From the NCBI GenBank assembly GCA_950097015.1, contig CATNEN010000001.1:15493001-15557000 (forward strand): DNA of 64,000 nt, read 5' to 3'. Every line of letters begins with the position of its first letter. Position 1 is the stretch's first letter. Of the stretch, positions 1-10,900 are shown piece by piece. The position numbers and the translations under genes were made by a program. The notes beneath the pieces are model-generated. The model had not been told where the DNA came from, made no database searches, and saw only the letters and a program-made list of their open reading frames with translations. This DNA is from Macrostomum hystrix. Lineage: Eukaryota; Platyhelminthes; Macrostomidae.

Positions 1-310
1 TTTGATGGCTCATTAATATATTAAACTTTTTAAAATTCAATGTCGAGATATACAGCGATTCTTGTCAAAGACCCTGGTGACAGGAACAACTAACATTGCT
101 CTGCATAAACCTCACAAATAATAGCCGACATGGTTTCTTGATGAAATTTTGCCCATACCTATTATTGGTGGTTTTCGCCACCCAGCAGAAACCTCTACAA
201 GAATCGTTCAACATCTCGACGATGCGGATGCTTTGTGATTCTGTCTGGCTTTTTCTTGATTTCCGGATTTTTCTAGCGAATGGTAAAATGAATAATGCGG
301 GCATTTGAAA
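1..310. repeat. Dispersed repeat, outer left arm of a large inverted duplication
   Basis: Bases 1-105 are the reverse complement of about 18,693-18,796, and 106-310 match 18,134-18,350 in inverse orientation. The right arm carries about 340 extra bases between these two blocks. Weaker related pieces occur at 42,265-42,560 and 61,950-62,035, all sharing the words CGATTCTTGT and ATCTCGACGATGC. It is therefore a dispersed repeat as well as part of the inverted duplication. Small open frames here are not coding: they are present in both orientations and lack any recognisable domain. Confidence 0.75.
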
Positions 311-606
311 TACACCCCTGGTCTGTTTATTGAAAAGCTCTAAATAAAATATCGCTTCTGGGTTCCAATATTTCTGAGTAAATATTTCTGTGAGCTAGCA
401 CAATGGTCCAACTTCTTGCAGGATAGAGTTAATTGCAACGCATCGATTGTCTCGATGCATTGTACTATAAAAATAAAATCCTATGACAGGTTCAGGGTGT
501 CAGGTTCCACCGATCTATCTAGCAGCAACTGTAGTCGCAACAACTGTCACAGGCGGGGTTGCCATGGAGACAGACTTGCACGCCAGCCGCCTAGCCAGGT
601 GACGCC
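311..606. repeat. Left-arm segment with an uninterrupted (empty) LINE target site
   Basis: The segment matches the right arm at 16,815-18,060 in inverse orientation. At about 520-550 the left arm runs without interruption through the sequence that is split in the right arm by a LINE fragment at 16,883-17,815. It therefore serves as the pre-insertion allele. No gene is visible. Confidence 0.6.
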
Positions 607-1167
607 TTAGGCCGCGATTGAATGACAGTCAGACAAGGCACAGCGGCTGAGTTGGCAAAGAATAGGTAGAACAGGCATGCGTCCATGCCGCTGCCAGTGA
701 CATTGTCCAGAACGATTGGCAGGAGGCTGGCGAACTGAACCGCATTGACCGATCTGGCTCTCACCAGCAGCAATGCTCCAGTGGCAATGTAGACTCAGGC
801 GGAGAACAGGTAGGCTAGAATCCCTATGCCCGTCTTCGCGTAAGTGCTGATTCTGGTGTACAAGATCACGCGGTCGCACAACATAACATCACTGAGGTCG
901 TCTAGACGGCTGAAGCGCCTCGACTGCACACAGATTTCTCCGGTTGCCATGACAACCAGACCAGCCAAGGCCGCCAAACCGACCATACGACTATTCCATC
1001 GAGTATTTTTCGGTGCCGCGATAGCCAACAGACGGTCTAGAGCCAGCAGGCTGTTCACGTAGACCTCCAAACCGATGGCTACGTCTCTGGCGCTGTACAG
1101 GATTCTCAGCAGGGTGACATGTCGCACGTAGAACTCATTCTCGCTATCGCTGCTTCACTCCGGGCTG
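607..1167 (-). pseudogene. Broken rhodopsin-type GPCR fragment (TM3 to TM7), left copy
   Basis: Read on the minus strand from about 1,167, the frame gives a hydrophobic segment ending in NSLLALDRLLAI. This resembles the end of TM3, with DRL in place of the DRY motif. Two further hydrophobic stretches follow (GLAALAGLVVMAT and the last before 795). An in-frame TGA sits at 795-797. The same frame then continues with a TM7-like segment, CLFYLFFANSAAVPCL, where NS replaces the usual NP of NPxxY. TM1-TM2 and the start codon are not visible. A related copy on the plus strand at 16,586-16,815 keeps NP. I infer a class A GPCR fragment captured inside a repeat and now decayed. The subfamily cannot be told. 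Confidence 0.5.
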
Positions 1168-1224
1168 ATCAGTTCGCTGCCGAACAGTTGATTTTGATAG
1201 CCGACGCCAAGCCTGAAGAGCAAC

Positions 1225-1640
1225 AGCGCCAGCACCCGTCGGCCTCTACGGCCGGCCTGCGGTCAGACCGCAGCTCCTACACGGCACCGCGTCTTCGTCG
1301 CGGAGGGGAGCTTCTCCAGCCGGGAGAAGTCGAAGAGTGCCGTACCTCGGACACCATGTCCGCACGAGCGAATTTCAGGGAGGATATCATTCTCCAAGGT
1401 CAGGGCGCCCGTTTTTTGTCTTGGGGAGGTAGTACCACGGCCCGCTACCTCCCGGCCCTGCTCCTCCTGGGGGCCGGCGACATCGAGACCAACCCGGGGC
1501 CGACCCCAATCTGCGGCCGACCGGAGTGCGGTAAGCACCTGCGCGGTCGAGCCCTGAAGTGCCAGCAGTGCTCGCAGAGCTTCCATCTCAAGTGGGACAG
1601 CTCGGGCCTCAGCCGCTGGGCGCTCGCACCGGCGGGACAC
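1225..1640 (+). mobile_element. 5' fragment of a non-LTR retrotransposon with a 2A peptide (LINE A, copy 1)
   Basis: An ATG at 1,356 (frame open from 1,119) starts a short protein with a hydrophobic run [18 protein letters not shown]. The GDIETNPGP at 1,476-1,502 is a canonical 2A ribosome-skipping motif (DxExNPGP). Cys/His residues of a PHD-like finger ([16 protein letters not shown]) follow. Homology to copy 2 (7,974 onward) ends near 1,620 at the words CTCAGCCGCTGGGC, after which the frame runs into unrelated sequence and stops at 1,658. 2A motifs are known at the N terminus of some APE-type LINEs, including trypanosome ingi and sea urchin elements. The copy is truncated and cannot encode a polymerase. 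Confidence 0.8.
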
Positions 1641-1915
1641 AATGCCTGTGTGGTATGAGTCAGACCAGGCCTACGGGCTAAGGTCTGCGATGCCTCACAC
1701 CTGCAGTCGTTTTTTGAGCAGGTTTGGCAGGAAGGAGACCTGTGCCTCCGGGTGAAGGAATCCTCTCCACGTTGTCCCGTCAGCTGACCCATGGGTACAC
1801 GTCCCGCGAGTGCTCAAGGCTGACCCTAGGGCAGCCGGACAGAATGGGCAACAGCGCTGGACGACCCATCCAGGGCCTCCGGCCTAACTGGGTACCTCTA
1901 GCCCCGGTTGGAGGG
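1641..1915 (+). other. Unassigned leader of LINE B
   Basis: GC-rich sequence between the LINE A fragment and the 97-bp repeats. No coding signal is seen. It is probably the 5' UTR of LINE B plus junction sequence. Confidence 0.35.
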
Positions 1916-2450
1916 AAAGGTGTCACCCTTTGACCTTAACAGGGTATGCGGCCAGTCCGCAGCGTTCGTGCACATGTGCGTGTTCAGGTACCTCTGGCTA
2001 CGGCTCTGAGGAAAAGGTGTCACCCTTTGACCTTAACAGGGTATGCGGCCAGTCCGCAGCGTTCGTGCACCTGTGCGTGATCAGGTACCTCTGGCTACGG
2101 CTCTGAGGAAAAGGTGTCACCCTTTGACCTTAACAGGGTATGCGGCCAGTCCGCAGCGTTCGTGCACCTGTGCGTGATCAGGTACCTCTGGCTACGGCTC
2201 TGAGGGAAAGGTGTCACCCTTTGACCTTAACAGGGTATGCGGCCAGTCCGCAGCGTTCGTGCACCTGTGCGTGATCAGGTACCTCTGGCTACGGCTCTGA
2301 GGGAAAGGCGTCACCCTTTGACCTTAACAGGGTATGCAGCCAGTCCGCAGCGTTCGTGCACCTGTGCGTGATCAGGTACCTCTGGCTTCGGCTCTGAGGG
2401 AAAGGTGTCACCCTTTGACCTTAACAGGGTATGCGGCCAGTCCGCAGGCC
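1916..2450 (+). repeat. 97-bp tandem repeats in the 5' UTR of LINE B
   Basis: The word AAAGGTGTCACCCTTTGACC recurs near 1,916, 2,013, 2,110, 2,207, 2,304 and 2,401, spaced exactly 97 bp apart. This gives about five and a half copies with a few substitutions. The array lies upstream of ORF1 of the LINE at 2,680-7,960. Tandem promoter units in the 5' UTR are known for several LINEs, so the likely role is an internal RNA polymerase II promoter. That role is inferred. Confidence 0.85.
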
Positions 2451-2679
2451 TCGGCGCTGGCCAAATAGCGCCCTCTAATGTCCCAGTGTTGACCGTGCTG
2501 ATGGACGCTTGACCAGGGAGTAGTCTGGCCTCCTACGGTTCCTCCCGGTGGTCCTGGCATCCCACCCCGGGTTGTAACTTGTCTTTTTTGGCTGCCCCCG
2601 CTCAGCTTTGGGATCGCGGCTGAGCGGGTTATTCCTGCCTGTGTCTACAGGAAGCCCCTCTCCTCATTGCAGCTTTCAA

Positions 2680-3903
2680 ATGGCTTCCAGCCTACCAACT
2701 GCTCCGGCCGAGGACACCATGGTGCCCGAGGCCATACACGCTGCGGCGCCCGGGCTAGCTGGCCCCGCGACCGCCACAAATGCCGCGCTGCCCAACTCGC
2801 GCGACGACCGGGGCGCTAAGCGCTCCTCAACCTCTGGAGCGGCGAAGCGTCGTAGGCGCTTAATGGCCCACGGCAAGCCGGCTCCATCGACCGAGGACCG
2901 GGCCCAGACCAGAGGGGCCGAAGGGGCTCTGCCTAGGGCGGGGGCTGGGGCGGGGGGCCTTGCGCCTCCTGCCCAGGCTCCTGCACGGGGCGGAGCCCTC
3001 GACGCCCCGAGGCCAGGGTCGCGGGCCAAGGAGGTCCCGGCGCCCATCCGGACGGCGGCTCGGCCTGAAGGAGAAGCGGAGGCAGAGGGCCCTGTGCCCA
3101 CCGCCGACGCTGATCCCGAGGGTGGGGTCGCCACCGGACAGGGCCCGGGACCACATGCCACCTACGCCGCCATCGCACGTAGGCAACCTGCCGTTGTCAT
3201 CACCGGCAGAGACGGAAAAAGGCTGAGCAGCGAACAGCTCAGCAACATTTGCCGCAACATAGATGCTATGCTGTGGCAACTCCAACTGAAGGGCGAGCCC
3301 CTGGCGATCGGCGCAAGCGCTACCAGGGAATCGTGCTTCGTCGTCTGGCCCGGCGACGCGGAATCAGGGCGGCGGCTCCTTGAGTTGCTGCCCACGCAGA
3401 GCTGGGCGGCTGGCCTCGACTTCCTCCGGGAGAACGAGCCACCAAAGACCAAGCGACACCGCATTTTCGTCCCGGCGAAAAGTGTCGTCACCAGCGCTGA
3501 GGACCTCCGCATGGGCCTCATCGCGATGAACCGGGAGCTGCCGACAGCGGGCCTGATCGTGCACCGCACGATCCTGCGCCCCGATGGCACCGGATTTACC
3601 GCCATTCTGGGCCTGTCCGAGCAATGGACACGCCGTTACCCAGATGGCGCCAACATCTGCATCGGTCTGTGGAAGACCAAAATCTTCGCCTTCGAGGCAG
3701 ATAAATCTCGAGGTCAGACCGGGCCCACCACCGTACCGGCCACTGAAGGGTCCTCGGACCCCGAGGCTGGGACTGGGGGCAGGGCCCAGTCGTCTCGCCA
3801 AAAAAGGCCAGAGCGTGCCATCGCTGGCAGCTCTGAGCGTCGCCCCGCGCGCATCACAAAGGGCCCTGGTGCGAACCGCCAGGATGGCCCAGCTGCGCGC
3901 TGA
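2680..3903 (+). CDS. LINE B ORF1 protein (gag-like)
   Basis: A 407-residue frame. The frame is open from 2,608 only through a TTG, so the ATG at 2,680 is chosen. Residues 1-150 are Ala/Gly/Pro/Arg-rich and low in complexity. Residues 160-340 look globular, with conserved-looking tryptophans (MLWQLQLKG, TQSWAAGLDFL, GLSEQWTRRYPDG, GLWKTKIFAFE), resembling the RNA-binding ORF1 domains of I/R1-type LINEs. No CCHC knuckle is seen. The tail is again Gly/Arg/Ser-rich. The real C terminus probably lies in another frame (3,912-4,169). Expected role is to bind element RNA as a chaperone or RNP protein. Confidence 0.65.
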   Translation: MASSLPTAPAEDTMVPEAIHAAAPGLAGPATATNAALPNSRDDRGAKRSSTSGAAKRRRRLMAHGKPAPSTEDRAQTRGAEGALPRAGAGAGGLAPPAQAPARGGALDAPRPGSRAKEVPAPIRTAARPEGEAEAEGPVPTADADPEGGVATGQGPGPHATYAAIARRQPAVVITGRDGKRLSSEQLSNICRNIDAMLWQLQLKGEPLAIGASATRESCFVVWPGDAESGRRLLELLPTQSWAAGLDFLRENEPPKTKRHRIFVPAKSVVTSAEDLRMGLIAMNRELPTAGLIVHRTILRPDGTGFTAILGLSEQWTRRYPDGANICIGLWKTKIFAFEADKSRGQTGPTTVPATEGSSDPEAGTGGRAQSSRQKRPERAIAGSSERRPARITKGPGANRQDGPAAR

Positions 3904-3911
3904 GATGCGCG

Positions 3912-4169
3912 GTGGCCCACCGGGGCAGGCGCCGCAACCAAGGGCTACGGGGGAGTGGGCGGCTGACCCCTCCCACGGCCCAGGGTGCGGTGTCGGCACC
4001 GGTTGAGGGTGACTCTGGGCCTGGGCTCAGGGCCGGGGGTGGGGACTGGGCGGCTGACCCCGTCGAGTTCCCGCCTCTGGCTCGGGGCCGGGGCACGGAG
4101 GAGCCCATGGCTACCGACATCGACCCGGAGGAGGAGGACCGCCTTCTGGCTGAGTCCCCCTCCAAGTAG
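3912..4169 (+). pseudogene. Frameshifted C-terminal part of LINE B ORF1
   Basis: This frame ends with PMATDIDPEEEDRLLAESPS, an acidic tail just 12 bases before ORF2. Its composition continues that of ORF1, and a neighbouring frame (3,584-4,006) contains a second copy of the EWAADP-type phrase. One or two indels between about 3,880 and 3,990 would explain the split. Alternatively it is a separate small ORF. Confidence 0.4.
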
Positions 4170-4181
4170 ACCTCTGCCTGC

Positions 4182-5475
4182 ATGATGATCCCCGGAATAT
4201 CATGTCTGCAAGTTAACACCCAGCACTGCGTGGCAGCATCAGTCAATCTGATGCACACGACAGAGCGCACGATGCCGGGCCTTGTACTTGTGCAGGAGCC
4301 CTGGTTATCAAAAAACAAGCCAAGTAACATTCCTGCTGGCTATGACTGCTTCTGCATGGCAGACTCTGTCCGCCCTAGATCACTGATCTATGCTGCAAAA
4401 GCCTTAAATGCGTGGATGAGACCCGATCTCTCTAACGGGGACATCTGCGTCATCCAATCTGCACACATTGTGCCCAACAAGTTGACCCTCGTGGCATCCG
4501 CCTACCTGGCAGGCGACGCCCCCGTTGTCAGCGATACCCTCGTCGCCCTCTGTGATTTCGCCAGGGCACGAAATTTTGAGCTGCTCCTCGCGGGAGATGC
4601 AAACTCGCATCACACCCACTGGGGTAGCTCAAAAATCAATGACCGCGGCGAAGAGCTCCTGGCCTTCGTTAGCGGCACGCCTCTTAACTTCTGCAATGTG
4701 GGCAACACGCCCACGTTCGACAATGGGCGGTGGGCTGAGGTGCTTGACGTCACCCTGGCCTCACCCGGCATCCTCCCAAAGGTGCTGGGGTGGGAGGTGT
4801 GGGAGACCGAAAGCTCGCTCTCGGACCACCGCTTCATTCGCTTCAACATCGGTACCCCCGATAAGAAGCAAAAGCCTATCTGGAGGCGTAATGTCAGAAA
4901 CACCGACTGGCCCGTGTTCAGCCAAAAGCTGCATGAGGGCCTTCGGGATTCCGACCCCTCCATGGCCATGGCAACCACGCAGGACCTAGATGGAGTGGCT
5001 GCCCTGCTGGGCGGCGCCATCACAGAAGCCTACGAAATGGCTTGCCCGCTCAAAGCCTACAAAGGCAAAGTCCTGAGACGCCGAGCTAAGGCTCTCCAGA
5101 GGAGGTTGAAAATCTCGCACGACCCTGATGACAAAGAGGCCTATACTCGCGCCATCCATGAGTTTAAGGGCCGGGTCAGAAGGGCAAAAGCGGACAAGTG
5201 GCGACAATACTGCGAAGGGCTTGAGGGCTCGCGGCCCACGGCCCGCGTGGTAAAGGCGCTCACCAACGACCGCTTCTCCAAGCTCTCATCGATCAAAAAG
5301 CCAGACGGCTCGATCACGGAGCGCCCGGAGGAAACGCTCGAGCTTATGCTAGGGCATTTCTTCCCGAGTGTACCGGCGCACTTTGGCCCAGACGACCACT
5401 CACGTGGAGGTCAGGGCCTGGCTCAGTCACTCGTCACGAATGACCGCATCGTTCGCGCGGCAGTCATTCAACCCT
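4182..5475 (+). pseudogene. LINE B ORF2, endonuclease part
   Basis: The frame starts at ATG 4,182, shortly after ORF1. It encodes an APE-type endonuclease: LQVNTQHCVAAS at the N terminus, LVLVQEPWL (catalytic Glu), LLLAGDANSHHTHWGS (the GDxN box) and SLSDHRFIRF (the SDH box). A linker and the start of the RT follow. The frame stops at 5,522. Homology shifts to the +1 frame around 5,463-5,475, where INPFxAPGPDG-type RT sequence starts, so a single-base indel separates EN from RT. EN nicks target DNA to prime reverse transcription. Confidence 0.8.
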
Positions 5476-7965
5476 TTCAAAGCACCTGGGCCAGATGGTA
5501 TTTATCCGGCCTTTTTGCATGAAGCGGTCAAAAATGGCCGCTTCCTCCATCTCCTCTGCAGACTTCTACGGGCCTGCATCGTGCTGGGCTATGTACCAGC
5601 GCTGTGGCACGAAGCCCGGGTCGTCTTCATCCCGAAGCCCGCCAAAGGCGACTATCGCTCGGTCAAATCCTATCGCCCGATAAGTTTGACTTCCACCTGC
5701 CTCAAGCTCATGGAAAGACTGGTGCTTTGGCGCCTTCTTACTGTAGAGCTAGGGCGGGCCCCGCTCTCCCCAAACCAGCACGCCTTTCGGGCGGGCCGGT
5801 CCACGGAGAGCGCCCTCCACTGCATCGTGGAGACTCTCGAGAAGGCAGTGCTGGGCAGCGGTTTTGCCCTGGCTGTCTTCCTAGACATTGAGGGGGCCTT
5901 CGATAACGTTGTTTTCGAAGCTTTTGAGGAGGCCCTGGTCTCCAGGGCCACTCACCCCCACCTCGTTCGCTGGGTCATGTACATGATCCGGAATCGCCAC
6001 GTGGTGGCCCACCTCGAAGGAAGGCTGCTCTCGGCACCTGTCCTAAAAGGAGGGCCCCAAGGCGGCGTCCTCACCCCACTGCTGTGGAATCTCGTCATGG
6101 ATGAGCTGCTGAAAAGCACTCGTCCAGACCCAGTCCTGAAGGTGGGATATGCCGACGATGTGACCGCCATCTGCGCGGGCCCCTCGGCGGAAACCACCAG
6201 AGACCTCATCCAGGGCTTTATCAACAGGGCGGTGCGCTGGGCGGACCAATGCGGGCTCCGACTCTCTGAGTCCAAGACCGTTGCGGTTATGTTTACCAGC
6301 AAACTGCTCTGGACCATTAAGCCTCTGACTCTCTATGGCAAAAATATTGCCATGGAAAAGCAGGTCCGGTGCCTTGGTCTCGTGCTAGACCATAGGCTTA
6401 ACTGGACCCCACACATCACCACAAAGGCCAAGAGGGCCCTGGCCATACTGGCGCAAGTCAGGCGTGCCGTGGGCACCACCTGGGGGCTAACCCCCAAGAA
6501 CCTTTGGTGGATTTACACGGCGATCATTAGACCGTCCGTCGCTTACGCTGGCCTCATCTGGGCCAGCGCCATGGGCATCCAGAAAAACCTGGAGGCGCTT
6601 TATAGGGTGCAGGGCAGAGCCTGTCGTATGACGCTGGGCGCCACACCCTCCACTCCCTTCGAAGGCATGAATGCTTTCCTCAACGCTACACCCATTGACA
6701 TTTTCGTCAAGGGGGAAGCAGCAAAGTCCACCCGTCGTCTTCTTGATGCGGGTGTCTCCTTCCAGAATTCGCGAGCCTTCTCGAAGCGCTCCCTTCTGCC
6801 TCACTCTGACCTCTGCCTGAAAACTCTGGGCGAGTGCGGAGGGCTCACCATCCTTTCGGACGGGGCCCCGGCCACTTTACTCCGGAGCCACAGGTACAAA
6901 GTCAGCATCTCCCCTCGTAATGAGGTAAAGGACTGCTGGGATGACCCGGCAGTCCACTGTTACACTGACGGCTCTCTGATGAACGGTAAATCGGGATTCG
7001 GAGTGTGCGTCGCCTCGGGTGGTGAGGTCCTCTGGACCCACTCCCAATACTGTGGCAAGAGCTCTAGCGTTTTCCAAAACGAAGTGCTCGCCATCAGCTT
7101 CTGTGCGGCTGAGCTGCGCCAGAGGCAGCTGGCTGGTCGGAGGATCTTTTTTCACTCCGACAGTCAAGCAGCCCTCAAGGCCCTCAGCCGCTGCACCTCT
7201 CGCTCCAGAACCACCTTGGACTGCAACACCCAGTTAAACGGGTTGGCGCAGTCTAACAAGGTGGAGCTGCTGTGGATCCCTGGGCATGCCGGGTTCACAG
7301 GGAATGAGATGGCGGACCAGCTTGCTAAGGCTGGAGCAGCCAGCTCCCTGATGGGCCCGGGCCCGGAGTCCCCGATCCCCATCTCAGTTGTCAACTCCAG
7401 CATCAACTGCTGGATGGAGACCCAGCACCGGAGGAGGTGGTCCAGCACCCTGAACTGTCGCCAGTCCAGGGCTGCGGTGCCAACCCCCTCTAGTAACCTG
7501 CGTAAGGCCTTACTCAGGCTTAACCGCAGAGACCTAAGAGCAGTCACTATGGCTCTTTCGGGACATGGCTGCTTCACCAGACACCGCTACCTTCAAGGCC
7601 ACGTGCCTGAGGAAACGTGTCCCTTCTGCTGCTCCGGACGCGAAAATGCAGAGCATTTCATCTGCCACTGCCCGGCCTTCACCCGGGCCAGGCTAAAACA
7701 TCTCGGGCCGGCACCGACTCTCGCCGAAGCCTGCTCGCCCGAGAACATCCCACAGCTCGCCCACTTCCTCCGGGATACCGGCCGAGCTGATTTCTTCCCA
7801 GCCTATGGCGAGGAAGATCGCGCGGCGGAATCGACCGACGGACCACCCTGGGCGGCACCGCCTCGCTGGAGGCTGTCTGGCTGCCAGGGGTTAGCGATAT
7901 GGGCGGCATCAGCCGCCTCCTCGCTGCGTCCGTCATGGAGGCTCCCTGCCGCTAAGTCAAGTAAG
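5464..7965 (+). pseudogene. LINE B ORF2, reverse transcriptase - RNase H - zinc finger part
   Basis: RT motifs occur in order: [58 protein letters not shown] (catalytic Asp), [15 protein letters not shown] and YADDVTAI (catalytic box at 6,148-6,159). An RNase H domain follows: YTDGSL (6,961), an acidic helix, [11 protein letters not shown] (7,153) and [15 protein letters not shown] (7,273). A terminal CCHC-like finger [18 protein letters not shown] starts at 7,618. This EN-RT-RNase H-finger order fits the I superfamily (I/LOA/R1-like). The frame reads on into the next element and stops at 8,142, so the last 180 bases are not native. Only the upstream frameshift visibly disables the copy. Confidence 0.85.
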
Positions 7966-7973
7966 TCAGCCGC

Positions 7974-10900
7974 TGGGCCTCCTGAGGGCCGGCGACATCG
8001 AGACCAACCCAGGGCCGACCCCAATCTGCGGCCGAATGGAGTGCGGCAAGCACCTGCGCGGTCGAGCCCTGAAGTGCCAGCAGTGCTCGCAGAGCTTCCA
8101 TCTCAAGCGGGACTGCTCGGGCCTCAGCCGCTGGGCGGCTAACAAGGTGGACGAATCCACGGCCTGGAAGTGCCCAGCCTGCTCCCGGCCGGCTTCTGCC
8201 ACGGGAACCACGCTGGGTGATGTGAAAACTAGCCTCATCAGCTCACCAGCTTCTCCAGCCACTCCCGCCTCGTCCTCCACCAATGCCGACCCCATCCTGC
8301 GGCTTGAGGCTCTCCGACGCCGCATCAGAGAAGATAAGCCCAACTGTGCCCACTGTCGCAAGCCCGTTTGCATCTCCATCGTGATTGCTTGCTGCATCAG
8401 CTGTGACCTGCTATTCCACAACGCCTGCACCAAAGCCTCCAGAGAACAAATTCAAAAGGACGTCCGTAGGGGCCTCTGGCGTTGCCAAGAGTGCACCAAG
8501 GCCCTGACTCGTCCCCTTCCTGTCTCGCCCAGCGAGCCTGACCCCTCTTCCAGCGACTCCGAAGGCAAGCAGTTTCCCAGAACCGGCTGGTCCCGGATAA
8601 AAGGAGAGCTCAAGATCCTTCAATGGAATGCTGATGGCCTGGGGAACAAGCTTGGAGAGCTCGAAGACCTGGCCCACCGAACCTCGGCGGACATCATCGC
8701 TATCCAGGAAACCAAGCTCACCTCCTTCAGCAAGACTCCCAAGATCCCAGGTTTCTCCACCATTCGTAAAGACAGGCGGGTTGCCAGACTGGACCCGAAG
8801 GTCAAGGGTCCCATCCTCTTCGTCCGTGAAGACATCCCCTTCCGCAAGCTTAAAGGGTGGTCTGGCGGCACCACCGAAGGCCTCCGTGTGGTCATCAATA
8901 CCAGCCACCACCGGAAGATTCTCATTACCAACATCTACCGGCCTCCCATTCGCAAAATTGAAGGCGAAGACCACCGTGAACACCCCAGCGTCGACTCGTG
9001 GCTGTCATCCAACAAACACGAGCTCATCGTCGGTGACTTCAATCTGCACCACACACATCTGCACGAGCCAGACCAAGGCCCAGAAGGCGCAGCTCAGGCC
9101 CAATGCCTCATCAACTGGTGCAGCTCTATGAGTTACCACATCCTGAACAGCGGCGACCACACATGCACCGACCGCAAATCCGGTCGCACCAGCGTGCCTG
9201 ATCTCTCCATAGCGAGCCAGTCCATCGCCAACCTGTGCAAATGGCAGCCCCTTTGTGAGCTAGGCACCGATCACAAGCCCATCCTCATCACTGTCGACGA
9301 GTCTCGGGAAACGCTGACTTCCCGCCCGCGCTTCGGGTGGGCCTGGAAGAAAGCGGACTGGACCAGTTACCAGACCCAACTTGAGATCCTCCAGAGTGGC
9401 CTTCACAAAGGCTCGATCCAGACCCAGATCAAGAGACTGTGCTCCAGGATGCTGGCGGCTGCCAAAGCCAGCATCCCCCTCAAGAAGATCTCTAGCAAAA
9501 ACAAGCCGTACTGGGATGATGAGCTGAGTAATCTTCGCAACGAGAGAAATCGGCTGCGTGAATCCGAGGCCGCCCCCGAGATTTCGAAAAGCCATGACCT
9601 GACCAAGCGCTGTGCTGATAAGAAGGCGACCTTCTGGCACGACTATGTCAATAGCCTGGGTGAGTCCGCCGACCCGAAGCAGGTCTGGCGCACTGTGAAA
9701 TGCCTCAGCTCAGGTGACAAAGGCAGCGCTCCCAACGACTCCCTCGTCGTGGATGGCAAAGACCTCCCAACGGATAAGGACAAAGCCAATGCCTTTGGCC
9801 GCTATTACGAGGAGGTCAGCACGCTGCACCATGATGCGCCCGACCGTAAAGTTTAAGTGAGCATCACCAACCGGCTCGCGAGCAACCAAGCTGGCGACCC
9901 CGAGTTCTCCAGGGACTTTACCCCGGGTGAACTTCAGCGGGCTCTTTCCAAACTGGACCCCAACAAGAAGTGCGGCCCAGACGACATCGAAGCCGCTTTC
10001 TTCCTGCACCTGCCGCAATCTTGGCGTGACGCCTGGCTACGTGTCTTTAACAGATGCTGGAAGCTTGGCCACTGCCCAGGGGTCTGGAAGAAAGCCATCA
10101 TTGTTCCCCTGCTCAAGGACGGCAAAGATCCGAAAGACTGTAGCAGCTATCGACCGGTGAGCCTCACCTCCATCTGTGGAAAAATCCTTGAGCGGCTGGT
10201 CCTGGACCGGCTCTTCTACTGGCTCGAGCTCCACCAGGTCATCCAACCCTGGCAAGCAGGTTTCCAACGTGGCCGCAGCTGCGAGGAACAAGTTGCCAGG
10301 CTAGTCCAGGAGATCCAGGACGGCTGGGAGCAGAAGCCGCACCTCAAAACTATTGCGATCACCCTGGACTGCTCCAGAGCCTTCGACCGCGTCTGGCGAT
10401 CTCGCCTGATCGAACGCCTAATGTAGGAGGGCACCCCGGCCTGCATGGTCAGATGGTTTGGCAGCTTCCTGGAAGGTCGTCAAATCGCTGTCCGTGTTGG
10501 ATCCGCCATCGGGAAATGGCGGCGCCTCCGTGAGGGAGTTCCCCAAGGCGCTGTCTGCTCTCCTGTCCTCTTTCTGCTGTATGTCAAGGACTGGCCCGGC
10601 AAGACCATCCCCCAGGTAAACTACAGCGCCTTCGCCGACGATCTCGCCATCTGGGCCGCTGGTCGCAGCATCGAGGACATCAGATCTCGGCTCTAAAGGG
10701 CCCTCGAGCTCATTGAGAGCTGGGCCTCTAACCTGCGCATCGAGATTAACCCAAATAAGACTGAGTGCTGCCTTTTCTCCCGCGACCGTGCCGATCGTGG
10801 TCGACATTTAGCCTTCACCATCCTGGGCAAAGCCCTCCCCATCAAAACCGAAATCCGCTTTCTCGGAGTTTGGATCGACCAGAGCCTTTTTTTCTCCACC

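Noticed and set aside
2676-3285. Long reverse-strand frames opposite LINE B ORF1
   Set aside because: High GC content leaves antisense frames open. The plus-strand frame has the globular domain and the correct place before ORF2.
9854-10696. Stop-codon reassignment (TAA/TAG read as Gln)
   Set aside because: The aminopeptidase, the receptor and the LTR element use TAA/TAG/TGA as normal stops or avoid them throughout. The three stops are in a decayed LINE copy.
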